Shown piece by piece: positions 34,501 to 47,900 of a stretch of DNA of 64,000 nucleotides. A program made the translations under genes and the position numbers. A model generated the notes under the pieces. It made no database searches. It saw nothing but the letters and a program-made list of their open reading frames with translations, and was not told where the DNA came from. The stretch's first letter is position 1, and each line of letters begins with the position of its first letter. The DNA is from Balanoglossus misakiensis (Eukaryota > Hemichordata). The DNA lies in contig CM082590.2 in NCBI GenBank assembly GCA_040954595.2, positions 6,820,001 through 6,884,000 of the forward strand, written 5' to 3'.

Positions 34501-37500
34501 GCACATAAAGGCCCAACTCATTCAAATGTGGCAACACATAACTTAAGTTGTACACTCGCTGAGTTAACGTTAAGAGTTCAATGGAGGACAGATATATACA
34601 GTAAAACACTTTATTTTCGCGAGTTGAAATTTTTGCGATATCGAGAGAGGCCACTGTTTTGCGAGGATTAATTTTCGCGTTCTCTTATTTCATTCACTGC
34701 ATTGTTATCTTCAAAAAAAAATTTTCACAACTTTTTATTTTCACGCTATTTTGGCTCTCGCGTATTTCGCGAAAATTTATTGCTCGCGAAAATGAAGTGT
34801 TTTACAGTATATCCCTATCTTTTTGTCGCCATTAAAGCTTATAATCCCAATGTATACCAGAGCCAAATCAACACTAACTCTAACATCATTACTAATGTGG
34901 AGAGTCCTATTTCAATGTGCCTCATTCATTCTGACGTTATGGGTGAGATCACAGCGTTACCCCATCCATATTCTCCAATGAATAGGTGACCTGACCTCAT
35001 TCAAGGATCTTGGTTCAGGACAAAGGCTCCAGACAGAACCCTCCCCCACCATCTGTTTTTCCACAATAGAGAGAAACTTATTATGCCTGAACCAAAGAAA
35101 TCAGATTATAGTGTGTGTGAAAATGGACAAAAACAACTCCAGCTCGACGTGTGTATAATGAAATATAAACTCTTCATATATGTTTATTTCTGTATTCGCA
35201 TGTTAACTTGGGCTTTGATTACTGTAATTAGTAATATATTTAAGCAATAAAACACCCCCAGCCATGGTATACCACGAGATTTTGACCAGTTCACGACATA
35301 TACGCACAAGGGATAGCGAGTGCGTATATGGAGTTGAACTGGTCAAAATCGAGTGGTATACCATGGCTGGGGGTGTTTTATTGCTATTATATTATGCCAG
35401 TATATTGAAACTTTGCATAAAACATTTTAAAAAGGCATTTTCTTTAAAGTGGAACGACACCCTCAATTTTGGGCTTCAAAGTACAAACCGGGTGTCAAAA
35501 ACGGCAACGTTCCGATGGGTTAATTCACTTTCACTTCCTGCGCAAGCAGAAGACGCGCGTTGAAAATACTACAGTGACGTCAGCAACTTACACGTTCGAC
35601 GTGTCATTTCCAATAAACAGACACATTTTGCGCGGATCTGACATGGCGAAATGTCAAGTTCATGATTTTAAAAACATATTCGGAAAATCGACGGGGATAA
35701 GTTTCTTTCAAAGGCAATGCTCTTCGTGTATTGTATTTGTCGATGCGTGCAGACATAGACCCTGCAATGTCCATGATGCCATGCATGTCGACGTTTATGA
35801 ACAAACCGTAAGGCCTATACAAAGTTGTTCTAACTGCCGCTGATAATAATAAACGTACCGTTTTAAATCCTTCCTGCACGTTTTTTGGTACACGTATGTG
35901 GGTTTAATTTCCATTTATTGACGATCGCATAGTTATCAAATGAAAGCAACTAAAAAGGGCAGTTTTAATACATTTCAAGAGACGAAACATGCATACAATA
36001 ACTATAGTATTGGCTTCCATTATACTACGGACGTACTACACCTGGAGAGCAGGACGATGCACCTGCGTTCTTTTCAACTCCATAAAAGGTGACTAAGTAT
36101 TTTTGTAAGAAAAGTGGTTCGAAAAGGTGACAACGAGGGAGAGACAACGAGGGAGGGTATTGTTTAATTGCAGCATTGTCTGTTTCACCATAGACTCTAG
36201 GGTCTATGGTTTCACTGAAACCACACCAAGTGTAAGCCTTGACAAACGGGACACATCGGAGATCAGAACTGCATGAACTTTTGTCCTCTGTAAAATTCAG
36301 TCGCTTGGTCGTAGAAGGGAATCTCTGGTTCAAAATTGTAGCCTACTACCCGAGAATATGTTGCCATGCTAACGTCGTCGGTCGCGTGAGTGCAGGCGTG
36401 TATAAGCATAAGCTCCAACGCGTCGGCAGCGGACAACAAGTTGCTGACGTCACTCACTTCCGGGTTCGCGCAGTTTTTGGCTGGCTGTAGCTCTGTTATG
36501 CGTAAGTGAAAGTGAATGAAACCAACGTTTTTCATAGTACTTTTTAATCGCATTTCGCAGAATTGGCTCAAAAACGGATCACAACGTTCCACTTTAACTA
36601 TGATATATGACTGTGGTATATGGCTAATATATCACGGTCACGTGTCGTGTCTCGACCAATCAAATAGCGTGATTTACACCATCAATATACTGGTATAATA
36701 TAATTATCCATTTAGTATATGCAATACTTCATTATCACAAATAACAAATACTTATTTGACATGTTTTTTTAATCAAAAATGAAGTAAATCATGTGCACGA
36801 AATGCCTGCGGCATCTAACCACCTGTTGAATGTGTAGCGACTCAGTCACAGTTTTAGTGGTTCTATCGTCAAAGTACAGTTCCTATGGGTCTGCTACGGA
36901 CACAAAGGTTCAGCTTATCAAGTCTAAGTGTGAACCCGTTACAATTTTTGAGCCACTCAAAAGAAATGTTTTGAAAGTGTCCATCAGGAGTGTGGTTCTA
37001 GCATCAAAACATTAACAGATGGCATAGGGTTAACTCTAAAGGCGTTCTGTCAGTAGATAATAATTAACAATTTACATGTACAGTCAAACCTGTGTTAGTG
37101 GCCACCTCTATATAGTGGCCACTTTTATACAGTCCCTGTGCAATTCACATGTGTGTTAATTAACCTCCATATAACCCCTGGTGTATCAATGCTGTGAGAG
37201 CAAAGAAAGGTTTTACAATTACAATCAAATCTGTGTTAGTGGTCACCTCTACATAGTGGCCACTTTTATACAGTCCCTGTGCAATCAACATGTTCATTAA
37301 TTGACCTGTATATAAAGGCCACCTGAAATAAATGAACCACTCAATAAAGACATATTTAAAAGCAAGTCACGTTATGTTTACATTTGCATGCATGAGTGAA
37401 CTTTAGTCTCGGTGACCCGTTTGTTATTCTCCGGGGACTAGCATACAAATGAAAGGCACGGTTCTCAAAATTCATCTGCCTTTGGTCTGGTATGATTCTT

Positions 37501-40500
37501 GGTTAGGCTGCATTCACAAACACCTCTGGAGGGGGGGGGGGGGATTTGCAATATTTCGGGTTGTGTATGTGAAAATTAGCGGTAACAAAATTGAATTCTC
37601 CCCCCCCCCCCTCCAGAGGTGTTTGTGAATGCAGCCTTACTTCACTGTGATCATTATTTACACAACAATCACGTGACATGGAATTTAAATAACCTTCAAA
37701 AACAGTTTTCTCTATGTTTTGTGTTAATGCTTTGAGATGTCTGGCTCAAATTTGCGTGAATGCAAACTGTTGTCACTATCATACAATGAGTGTCTCAGAT
37801 TTTGTTTAAAAAATCCCCCAGATCGATTTTATGACTGAAAGAGTGAATTATTCTTTTTTTCTCTCCAAATACAGGACTATGGTGGCATCTCTTTTCGAGC
37901 CCTCATTCGCAAGAAAAGTCTTTCCGTGTTTCGACGAGCCCAGTTTTAAAGCAGTCTTCAAGGTCAGCGTGACCCACCCAAGATTCAACTTCGATACGGT
38001 GTTGTTCAACACGGACGTGGAGAGAAGCGAAGATGCAGACACTGGGTGGATACGGGAAACATTCCAAGAGACGCCGATTATGTCCACTTATCTGATTGGA
38101 ATTGTGGTGGGCGATTTGCGAAGTATAGAGAGGGAAACACAGAAGGGACGGATGGTATGTGTCATAATATGATTAATAGATACATACATACATACATGTA
38201 CAAGTACAAGTTAGTCATATTGTTCTTTGATGTCTAAAAGTAATTTGCGAAACAAGTGGCTCTGAAAAAGTCTACAGTTAATTTGCGAAAGACAGGTTTG
38301 ACTGTACATACATACATACATACATAGAGTTCGCTTGTTCATTCATCCATCCATTCATCCATTCATTCAATTGTTCCTTCCTTCCTTCCTTCCTTCATTC
38401 ATTCATTCATTCATTCAATCAATCAATCAATCAATCATTCCTTCCTTCATTCATTCTTTCATGCATTCATTAATTCATACATTTGTTCATTCATGCATTC
38501 ATTAATTCATACATTTGTTCATTCATTCATTCATTCATTCATTCATTCATTCATTCATTCATTCATTCATTCATTCATTCATTCACAGATCCGAGTATGG
38601 GCACGTCCGGAAGTCATCCACCAAATGAATCTCCTCTTAGACTTTGCTGAGAAGAGTTACGAGTTTTTCGATGGTTATTTTACAGGGATAGAGGACCCAG
38701 CACCCAAGACAGGTAAGATGAACTAAATAAATATTTAGCCCACAAACAGCATTCCTATACAAAATATCAAATTATATACATGAAGCAAAACTATTTGAAT
38801 AACACTTTGGTAATTCCTTGCAGCATAGGTTTGTAGAGACTACTGTAAAACACTTTATTTTCGCGAGCAATTAATTTTCGCCAAATACGCGAGAGCCAAA
38901 ATAACATGAAATTAAAAAGTCGCGTAAATTGTTTTTGAAGATAACGATGCAGTGAATGAAATATGAGAACACGAAAATTAATACTCGCGAAACAGTGGCT
39001 TCTCTCCATATCGCGAAAATTTTAACTCGCGAAAAATAAAGTGTTTTACAGTACATGTGTATTTAGTACATACCGAAGAATACGCTGAGAGAGATCGCCA
39101 CTTTCATGACCCCCATGTGGCCTTTACATCCTGGCTTTTTGTTATGGTTAGCCATTTTGAATTTAACTCTAGAACAGTCAATCGTACTGTCGAATATGTG
39201 CATTCTAACCCATCCTATAGCAAACATTTTCAATTTGTCACAAAAATGTGAATGTTGTGCGAATGCTGTATGTAAGGTCAACGCAAGGTCACGGAATGGT
39301 CAATCATAGGTAATGAAAGTAGTGGCCTATACACCTTCTGTTTTCATTTTTGTGTGTTGCAAATCTTTAATGTACATATGTTAATAAGCTACTGGAAATT
39401 TCAATGTGAAATTGGGCTCTTCACAAGGGTAACTGAACAGTTAATCTTCTTTGTTTCTGTATGGTCCTGTGTCTGTCTATTCTGGTATCCAGACCACTGT
39501 GTGTTTTAGATTCACACACAGGGTCTGGAAATGCAGTCAAATCTCATCGTTCTCGAAAATCTGCATGGCAATAGAAGTCAAAATGCGATGCCTCAGCAAC
39601 AAGGTCACCACGTGGTCTTGACTCTGATGTCGTTCAAGTCAATCACCTTATGTGACACATGCTGATTGGCAGTCTCGCTTGAGATTGGTCCATTTGAACT
39701 CCAATATGATTGGTCGATTCTAAGTCCTGATTTTGCATCAAGCTCAATACATTTCAGCCAATCTGTAGAAATCTATGTAAAGTCAGTCACGATAGGCAGT
39801 TACCATGGAACAGATATTGCTAATTAATGCTAATTATTTTCCAACTGTTGGCAACTGTCTGTCTGTTTGTCTGTTTGTCTTACTGTCTTTCCGTTTGTTT
39901 TACTGTCTTTCTGTCTGTCTGTCTGTTTGTCTTACTGTCTTACCGTCTTTCTGTCTATCTGTCTCTCCTTGCAGACCTAGTAGCTGTCCCAACATTCTTG
40001 TTCGCGGCTGTCGAAAACTGGGGATTGATAACCTTCCTGGAGAGACTTGTATTATACGACGAGAACAAGTCCGGCATCAAGAGAAGACATCAAATCCAAG
40101 AGGTTACCGCGCATGAAATTGCCCATTCTGTAAGTTTTCTTCTAGCATACAATTGTGTCCACATTTCTCTGCTTGTTTGAAGGTATACGGTCACCTATGG
40201 AAAATTAGCTACAGTTACCATGGCAAATTGAAATCTAACCAATCACGGATTTTCAGTGGGTGGCACACGCGAAAAAAAGAGCGCCATTCTATAGAACGCT
40301 CAAATACTCCATTTCAACCATATATGGGCGTATGTAAATTGGAGGTGACTGTATGCCTTTAATTTCATGCTAGGCAGTCAAATCTTATTATAATAATTGC
40401 AAGATTTTGAAAACATAATATGTTATGTATTTCAGGACTTCTCTGTGTCTAAATATTGTGTCTTTATATTCGGTACATAAACGTTTATCTTGTTCTGATT

Positions 40501-41229
40501 TTCTCTACCATAAACTTTCAATGTGACACAAAAATAATTAAGCTTCAGGAATTTAATTTATTTAGGGGGATAAGTCCCCTTTGCCAGAATAATTGGGGGA
40601 TTCTACTCTGACAAGGGGCTGGAGTGATATCTCCAACATGTGAGTGACATCATTTTAAGGGGCACTGGCCCCCTTGACAAATTGCTCAGGGTGCCAACTA
40701 GGGGTGTGTCCCCCGGGTCCTGTCCAGATGAAACACTGCAGGGTTCACTAGTCTTGTATTGCTCTCATCTTTTGAAGAAAATAACCAATGTTGATACATG
40801 AATTCTTTATCACTATTAGTGGTTTGGCAATCTTGTGAGTCTGAAATGGTGGTCTGATCTCTGGCTGAAGGAAGGCTTTGCAACATACTTTTCAATCGAA
40901 GCAATGGCCGCCATGGAACCACATTCTGATGCTGTAAGTTTTGAGTTTGTATTTTCTACTTTTCCGACTGGAAATCCCAGGATATTGGATGATTAATACG
41001 ATTTGATTAAAAGGATCATTGAAGTAATAATATACAAATCGACAGACACTATGTTCATAGTACATAGTCTAGTTCATCTAGTTCACAAAAGTTCTGGAGG
41101 TTGTGAATTAATTTGAGGACATATCTGATTCATTGCTCTACACTAATCAAATGTGGATACTTACCTATATGTGATTACGACAATAACACTCAATGTTGTT
41201 TAGAGTGGTGGTGGTGATGATGGTGGTGG

Positions 41230-41309
<80 letters not shown>

Positions 41310-44300
41310 GTAGTGGTTGTGGTGGTAGTGTTGTTGTTGTTGGTGGTGGTGGTGGTTGTGGTACTTATGATGAAAATGATGATGATGTTGATGAGGAGGA
41401 GGAGGATGTTTGGTCGTTATAGTGATAATGGCGATTGTGGTGATTATTTATATGATGATGATGTCGACGACAATGATGATGGCAATTAGGATGATGATGC
41501 TAATGTGTTATTGTTGATGATGATGATGATGATGGTAGTGGTGGTGGTGGTGGTGGTAGTGTTGTTCTTGTTGTTCTTGTTGGTGCTGGTTGTGGTACTT
41601 ATGATGAAAATGATGATGATGTTGATGATGAGTAGGAGGATGTTGGTCGTTATAGTGATAATGGCAATTGTGGTGATTATGATATGATGATGATATCGAC
41701 GGCAATGATGATGGCAATTATGCTAATGTGTTATTGTTGATGATGATGATGATGATGATGATAATGATGATGATGATGATGATGATGAAACTGAAAATGA
41801 TAATGATGACGATGATGATGATGATTCTTCATATCCATCCATCTTTCAGTTTGCTATATCCGTAGCCGACATCGTACAAAGAGCCCTCGACGTGGACTCC
41901 TACGCAAACTCCCACCCTCTAACCGTCCCAGGTGTAGAAGACATCGACATCATCGTTTCCAATTATGACGTCATCACATATTACAAAGGAATCGCCATAG
42001 TACGCATGCTTAAGATGATGCTGGGGGATGATGCATTCAAGAGTGGATTAAGGGTGAGTAATCTCTGGATAATCTCTATGGTTGTTTGCATTGGCCTAAT
42101 CTGCTTGAAAGTTTATGTAGAGATGGGTGGGTCTTTTTTCTTTAAAGCCTCTAGAGCTGCCACTTTTTGCATTATTTTCATGATTTTATTTTCCAACCTA
42201 AATTGGTCCACCAAAATAAACTTACTGATAGGTGTACATGAACATCTTATCAATGCCCGATTGTGACTGCATTTTGCAATTTGAACACGCTATGTATTAA
42301 AACGGTGCTGCACCGATTTAATCAGCCTCCATACAAACAGTACGCAGCTATCATGGCATGCGTCGCCAAGAGATGACAAAGTGATGCAAATGCAAGTAAT
42401 ATAGCTTAATGGTGAGGATTTTAGAGGATAACGAATATATTTGAAGTATTTTACTGTGAAAGGGAATTTTGGGACACAGAAAGCCGTACAAAGAAAGTCA
42501 AAGTAAAAAAAAATGAAAATATTATATTTAGGCGGACAGATCCCAATTGGATTAAAATCTAATGTAGAGATTGGTGGGTGTTTTCTCTTTAATCGTATTG
42601 TGTTCTGTAGTTCCGCCGTCCTGGGATAAAGAAAACTGACCCAACCATCACTACATCAGATCTTCATTGGGTTGACAGTCACCTTTTGCCATGTTACCAG
42701 TCATATTGCAACATTCGGTTAATCACTAACAGTGCCAAGTCAGTGGCAAACGTAGTCATTTTCCTACCCCCCCCCCCCCCTAGATTGCCGGGCATACTTG
42801 ACCATGGAGCGAATGAATTGGTATCAGACTGTGTAATGTCAAATATTTGTACAGCTGAGTACATACTAAACTGCCTCTGCTGGTAATTTGATCAGGCCAA
42901 AATGATCATAAACAGTGGATACAGCTAGATTGAAGCAGACGACCTTGTCTAAATACACACATGGCAGCTAATCAAAGAAACCAACTTCGTCAAAATACGT
43001 ATTCCAGTGCAATACGTATCTTTATGGGACTTGAGACTCCAACAGGTTATGACACCCGGTAGCAATAGGGTTAATTAAAATCTAATGTAGAGATCAGATG
43101 GGTGGGTGTTTTCTCATTAATTGTATTGTGCTCTGTACTTCCGCCGTCCTGGGATCAAGAAAAATGACCCAACCATCTCTACATCAGATTTTCATTGGGT
43201 TGACCATCACCATTTTGTCATGTTTTATACCAGTCATGTTGCAACATTCAGTCAAACTACTGTATAACAGATTTACAATATCCCAAGCGAGTCCACAATA
43301 AGATGATACTTCAATCACAAGAACTTATATTATCACCTTAGATTTACACATGCCCACGGATGGTTAGATGGTGTATCTAAGTCGCCGGATGACTATTGGG
43401 TCGGGTATGTGTTTTCGCGTGACCACCCTGCAAAAATCTCTGATTGGCTAAATCTCAACTTTACAGGGTAATTGTGACTAAATTTGGATTTGCGGCCGTC
43501 TGTCTTTAATGTCAATTAGATGTTCTGACAAATGCTTCTGCTATAATCTCTGCAGTCATACTTGAGAAGATATGAATTTGGAAATGCTGATGCTGACGAC
43601 CTTTGGGCTGAGTTCACCAGGGTAAGTATGAGTGGGGTCTTAAGAGTCTCTGATATGATATGAGACTAAAAACTCGCCCAAAATGAATACATGTGTGATC
43701 GGCCTTTACCATTAATTCATTTTGGCGAAATTTTTGCTCTCATATCCTACAAACGGGATGGGAGTTGTGTGTGGTCGAACGTTGATTCACTATATATCCA
43801 CATGTAGAAGAACATAAACGGTGTCTTGTATCAAACATAATTAATGGAAAAAGGGCAGCGAGAGAGAGACTTTGTCCTGGGAGGTGTGTGTGGTCGAATA
43901 TTGATTCTCTATATATCCACATGTAGAATAACATAAACGGTGTCTTGTATCAAACATAATTAATGGAAAAAGGGCAGCGAGAGAGAGACTTTGTCCTGGG
44001 AGGTGTGTGTGGTCGAATATTGATTCTCTATATATCCACATGTAGAATAACATAAACGGTGTCTTGTATCAAACATAATTAATGGAAAAAGGGCAGCGAG
44101 AGAGAGACTTTGTCCTGGGAGGTGTGTGTGGTCGAATATTGATTCTCTATATATCCACATGTAGAAGAACATAAACGGTGTCTTGTATCAAACATAATTA
44201 ATGGAAAAAGGGCAGCGAGAGAGAGACTTTGTCCTGGGAGGTGTGTGTAGTCAAACGTTGATCCACTATATATCCACATGTAGAAGAACATAAACGGTGT

Positions 44301-44895
44301 CTTGTATCAAACATAATTAATGGAAAAAGGGCAGCGAGAGAGAGACTTTGTCCTGGGAGGTGTGTGTGGTCGAATATTGATTCTCTATATATCCACATGT
44401 AGAATAACATAAACGGTGTCTTGCATCAAACATAATTAATGGAAAAAGGACAGCGAGAGAGACTTTGTCCCATTAAAACATTAATAGATCATATATTCCG
44501 AATTTTTCAGGTTGCTGCTGACGATATTGACGTCAAGGAGGTGATGGACACGTGGATATTACAGCAAGGATATCCTGTGCTCACAGTCACCAGACAGTCA
44601 CCACTTTCCCGCCAAATTTCAGTCGACCAGTCTCTGTTTCAAGTCAAGCATGATGACGTGAACTTTGACCTATCAACAGGAGAGTTCGGGTAAGGATTCG
44701 AGATCATTATTAATAAAGAATGAAATTACTGATGAAAGTTATAGGGAACAAAAAAAATACATTCAAATAGATGGATTCATGCATGCATACATACATACAT
44801 ACATACATACATACATACATACATACATACATACATACATACATACATACATACATACATACACACACACATACATACATACATACATACATACA

Positions 44896-44926
<31 letters not shown>

Positions 44927-47900
44927 CATTTTTGTCACTTCAGAATTTTGTGAATGCACAGGCATTTCTAGTGCAGTTTACCTTTAAATAATCAAGAACA
45001 TCATCTTTCAGGTATAAATGGTACATAAAGTTCAAATATAACTCCCATGACAACATTCCTGTCAAAGAAACCTGGATGAATAAAGAAAATAGTAAGTAAC
45101 TTGTATATTTTGATATAATTTATCGCTATACAAAGAGTAAAACAATCATGTATAGGATTACGTACCGACCACCATCAGTGAATGATTGACCCATCAGGGG
45201 CCTTATGTTTGATACAGGACACTGTTTATGTTATTCTACATGTGTATATGTAGTGAATGAACGTTCAACCACACACAACTTCCATTCCGCTTGTAGACAC
45301 GAGAGTGAAAGACTCGCCAAAATGAATAATCAGTCTCTACTGTTTATTTATTATGGCGAGATTTTTACTCTCATATCCTACCGACAGGATGGAAGTTGTG
45401 TGTGGTTGAACGTTCATTCACTATATATCCACATGTAGAATAACATAAACAGTGTCTTGTATCAAACACAATTAATGGGAAAAGGGGCAGCGAGAGAGAG
45501 ACTTTGTCCTGGGAGGTGTGTGTGGTCGAACGTTGATTCACTATATATCCACATGTAGAATAACATAAACAGTGTCTTGTATCAAACACAATTAATGGGA
45601 AAAGGGCAGCGAGAGAGAGACTTTGTCCTGGGAGGTGTGTGTGGTTGAACGTTGATTCACTATATATCCACAAGTAGAATAACATAAACAGTGTCTTGTA
45701 TCAAACACAATTAATGGGAAAAGGGGCAGCGAGAGAGAGACTTTGTCCCTTGAAACTTTCATTTTGGTCCAGACCACAGGTGGATTTCATTAAGGTTTAA
45801 TAGGAAAAGCAGACACAGTATTCCTTTTTTACTGTGTTTATCTAAAAATCAGCTGCTCACTAAATTTCTTCTGTGCAGCTGAAACTGTTTTAATTGTAAT
45901 TCCTGCAGTTGAGATCTCCATACCGTCGCAGCCCCAGGGCCAGTGGATTCATGGCAATGTTGAACTCTCCAGTTTCCTTCGAGTAAACTATGATCTGAAC
46001 AATTGGAATATGATCACCGAGCAGCTCATGACAGATCACAGGGTAAGTGCCATACTAGTCTAGTATGTATCTAGCCGTATTTTGTCGGCTTTGCTTCCAA
46101 AACTACTGTAAAACACTTCATTTTCGCGAGTTGAAATTTTCGCGATATCGAGAGACGCCACTGTTTCGCGAGTATTAATTTTCGCGTTCTCTTATTTTAT
46201 TCACTGCATTGTTATCCTCAAAAACAATTTACACGACTTTTTATATTCACGCTATTTTGGCTCTCGCGTGTTTGGCGAAAATTAATTGCTCGCGAAAATA
46301 AAGTGTTTTACAGTGTCCAGCCCCAACAGCCCACGGTTCACTACAAGGCTCTTCACTGACGCGCCCTCAACCATTCAGCAAAGGAGAAGCCCTATATGGT
46401 GTTGTGTAGCGAACCTCTCACCCGGGCACACATGCAATCAGTCCTTAAGCCTGCATGGACGACGAGAGGGGTTATGAGAGAGTCTAGCCTCACTCATGCC
46501 ACTGGCCCAATAAAACCCCATACCCCTTGCTGGGAATTGTGATGTAACTGGCCTCCCCTTGAAGTCACTCACATAAACTGTACAATGGTGATTGGGTGTG
46601 GATGATTGGCTAGTCTAGTATCTAGCCATATTTTGTCCGCTTTGCTTCCAAAACTACGCTTAGCCTCACTCATGCCACTGGCCCAATAAAACCCCACACC
46701 CCTTGCTGGGAATTGTGATGTAACTAGCTTCCCTCTGAAGTCACTCACATAAACTGAACAATGGTAAATGGGTGTGGATGATAGGCTAGTCTAGTATCTA
46801 GCCGTATTTTGTCCGCTTTGCTTCCAAAACTATCGTCTAGCCTCACTCATGCCACTGGCCCAATAAAACCCCATACCCCTTGCTGGGAATTGTGATGTAA
46901 CTGGCCTCCCCTTGAAGTCACTCACATAAACTGAACAATGGTAAATGGGTGTGGATGATAGGCTAGTCTAGTATCTAGCCGTATTTTGTCCGCTTTGCTT
47001 CCAAAACTATCGTCTAGCCTCACTCATGCCACTGGCCCAATAAAACCCCACACCCCTTGCTGGGAATTGTGATGTAACTAGCTTCCCTCTGAAGTCACTC
47101 ACATAAACTGAACAATGGTGATTGGGTGTGGATGATAGGCTAGTCTAGTATCTAGCCGTATTTTGTCCGCTTTGCTTCCAAATCTAACGCCTAGCCTCAC
47201 TCATGCCACTGGCCCAATAAAACCCCATACCCCTTGCTGGGAATTGTGATGTAACTAGAGTCCCTCTGAAGTCACTCACATAAACTGAACAATGGTGATT
47301 GGGTGTGGATGATAGGCTAGTCTAGTATCTAGCCGTATTTTGTCCGCTTTGCTTCCAAAACTATCGTCTAGCCTCACTCATGCCACTGGCCCAATAAAAC
47401 CCCATACCCCTTGCTGGGAATTGTGATGTTACTAGCTTCCCTCTGAAGTCACTCACATAAACTGAACAATGGTGATTGGGTGTGGATGATAGGCTAGTCT
47501 AGTATCTAGCCGTATTTTGTCCGCTTTGCTTCCAAAACTAACGTCTAGCTTCAACCATGCCACTGGCCCAATAAAACCCTATACCCCTTGCTGGGAATTG
47601 TGATGTAACTAGCGTCCCCTTGAAGTCACTCACATAAACTGAACAATGGTGATTGGGTGTGGATGATAGGCTAGTCTAGTATCTAGCCGTATTTTGTTCG
47701 CTTTGCTTCCAAAACTAACGTCTAGCTTCAACCATGCCACTGGCCCAATAAAACCCCATACCCCTTGCTGGGAATTGTGATGTAACTAGCGTCCCCTTGA
47801 AGTCACTCACATAAACTGAACAATGGTGATTGGGTGTGGATGATAGGCTAGTCTAGTATCTAGCCGTATTTTGTCCGCTTTGCTTCCAAAACTAACGCCT

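Larger units (their letters stand above)
32408..37874 (+). other. aminopeptidase intron 1 (5.5 kb), repeat-filled
   Basis: Begins GTACGTAC, ends AATACAG. An open frame continues 82 codons into it through a poly-G run and (GA)n, but that is read-through, not exon. Confidence -1.

Noticed and set aside
35469-36592. ORFs of 124, 109 and 102 codons as transposase remnants
   Set aside because: No recognisable transposase motif; frames alternate strands inside a short non-autonomous element.
38490-38590. CRISPR-like regular repeats (also at 46.5-48.7 kb and 58.7-60.8 kb)
   Set aside because: Uniform tandem repeats without unique spacers in a eukaryotic intron context.
41193-41717. Met/Val-rich ORFs
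   Set aside because: GATG and GTGGT simple repeats in an intron.
43740-44410. Series of near-identical 64-70 codon minus-strand ORFs
   Set aside because: Frames within the 119-bp amplified MITE arm; the same peptide appears wherever family B occurs.
44665-44991. Plus and minus ORFs over the (CATA)n tract
   Set aside because: Microsatellite artefacts that overlap an aminopeptidase intron.
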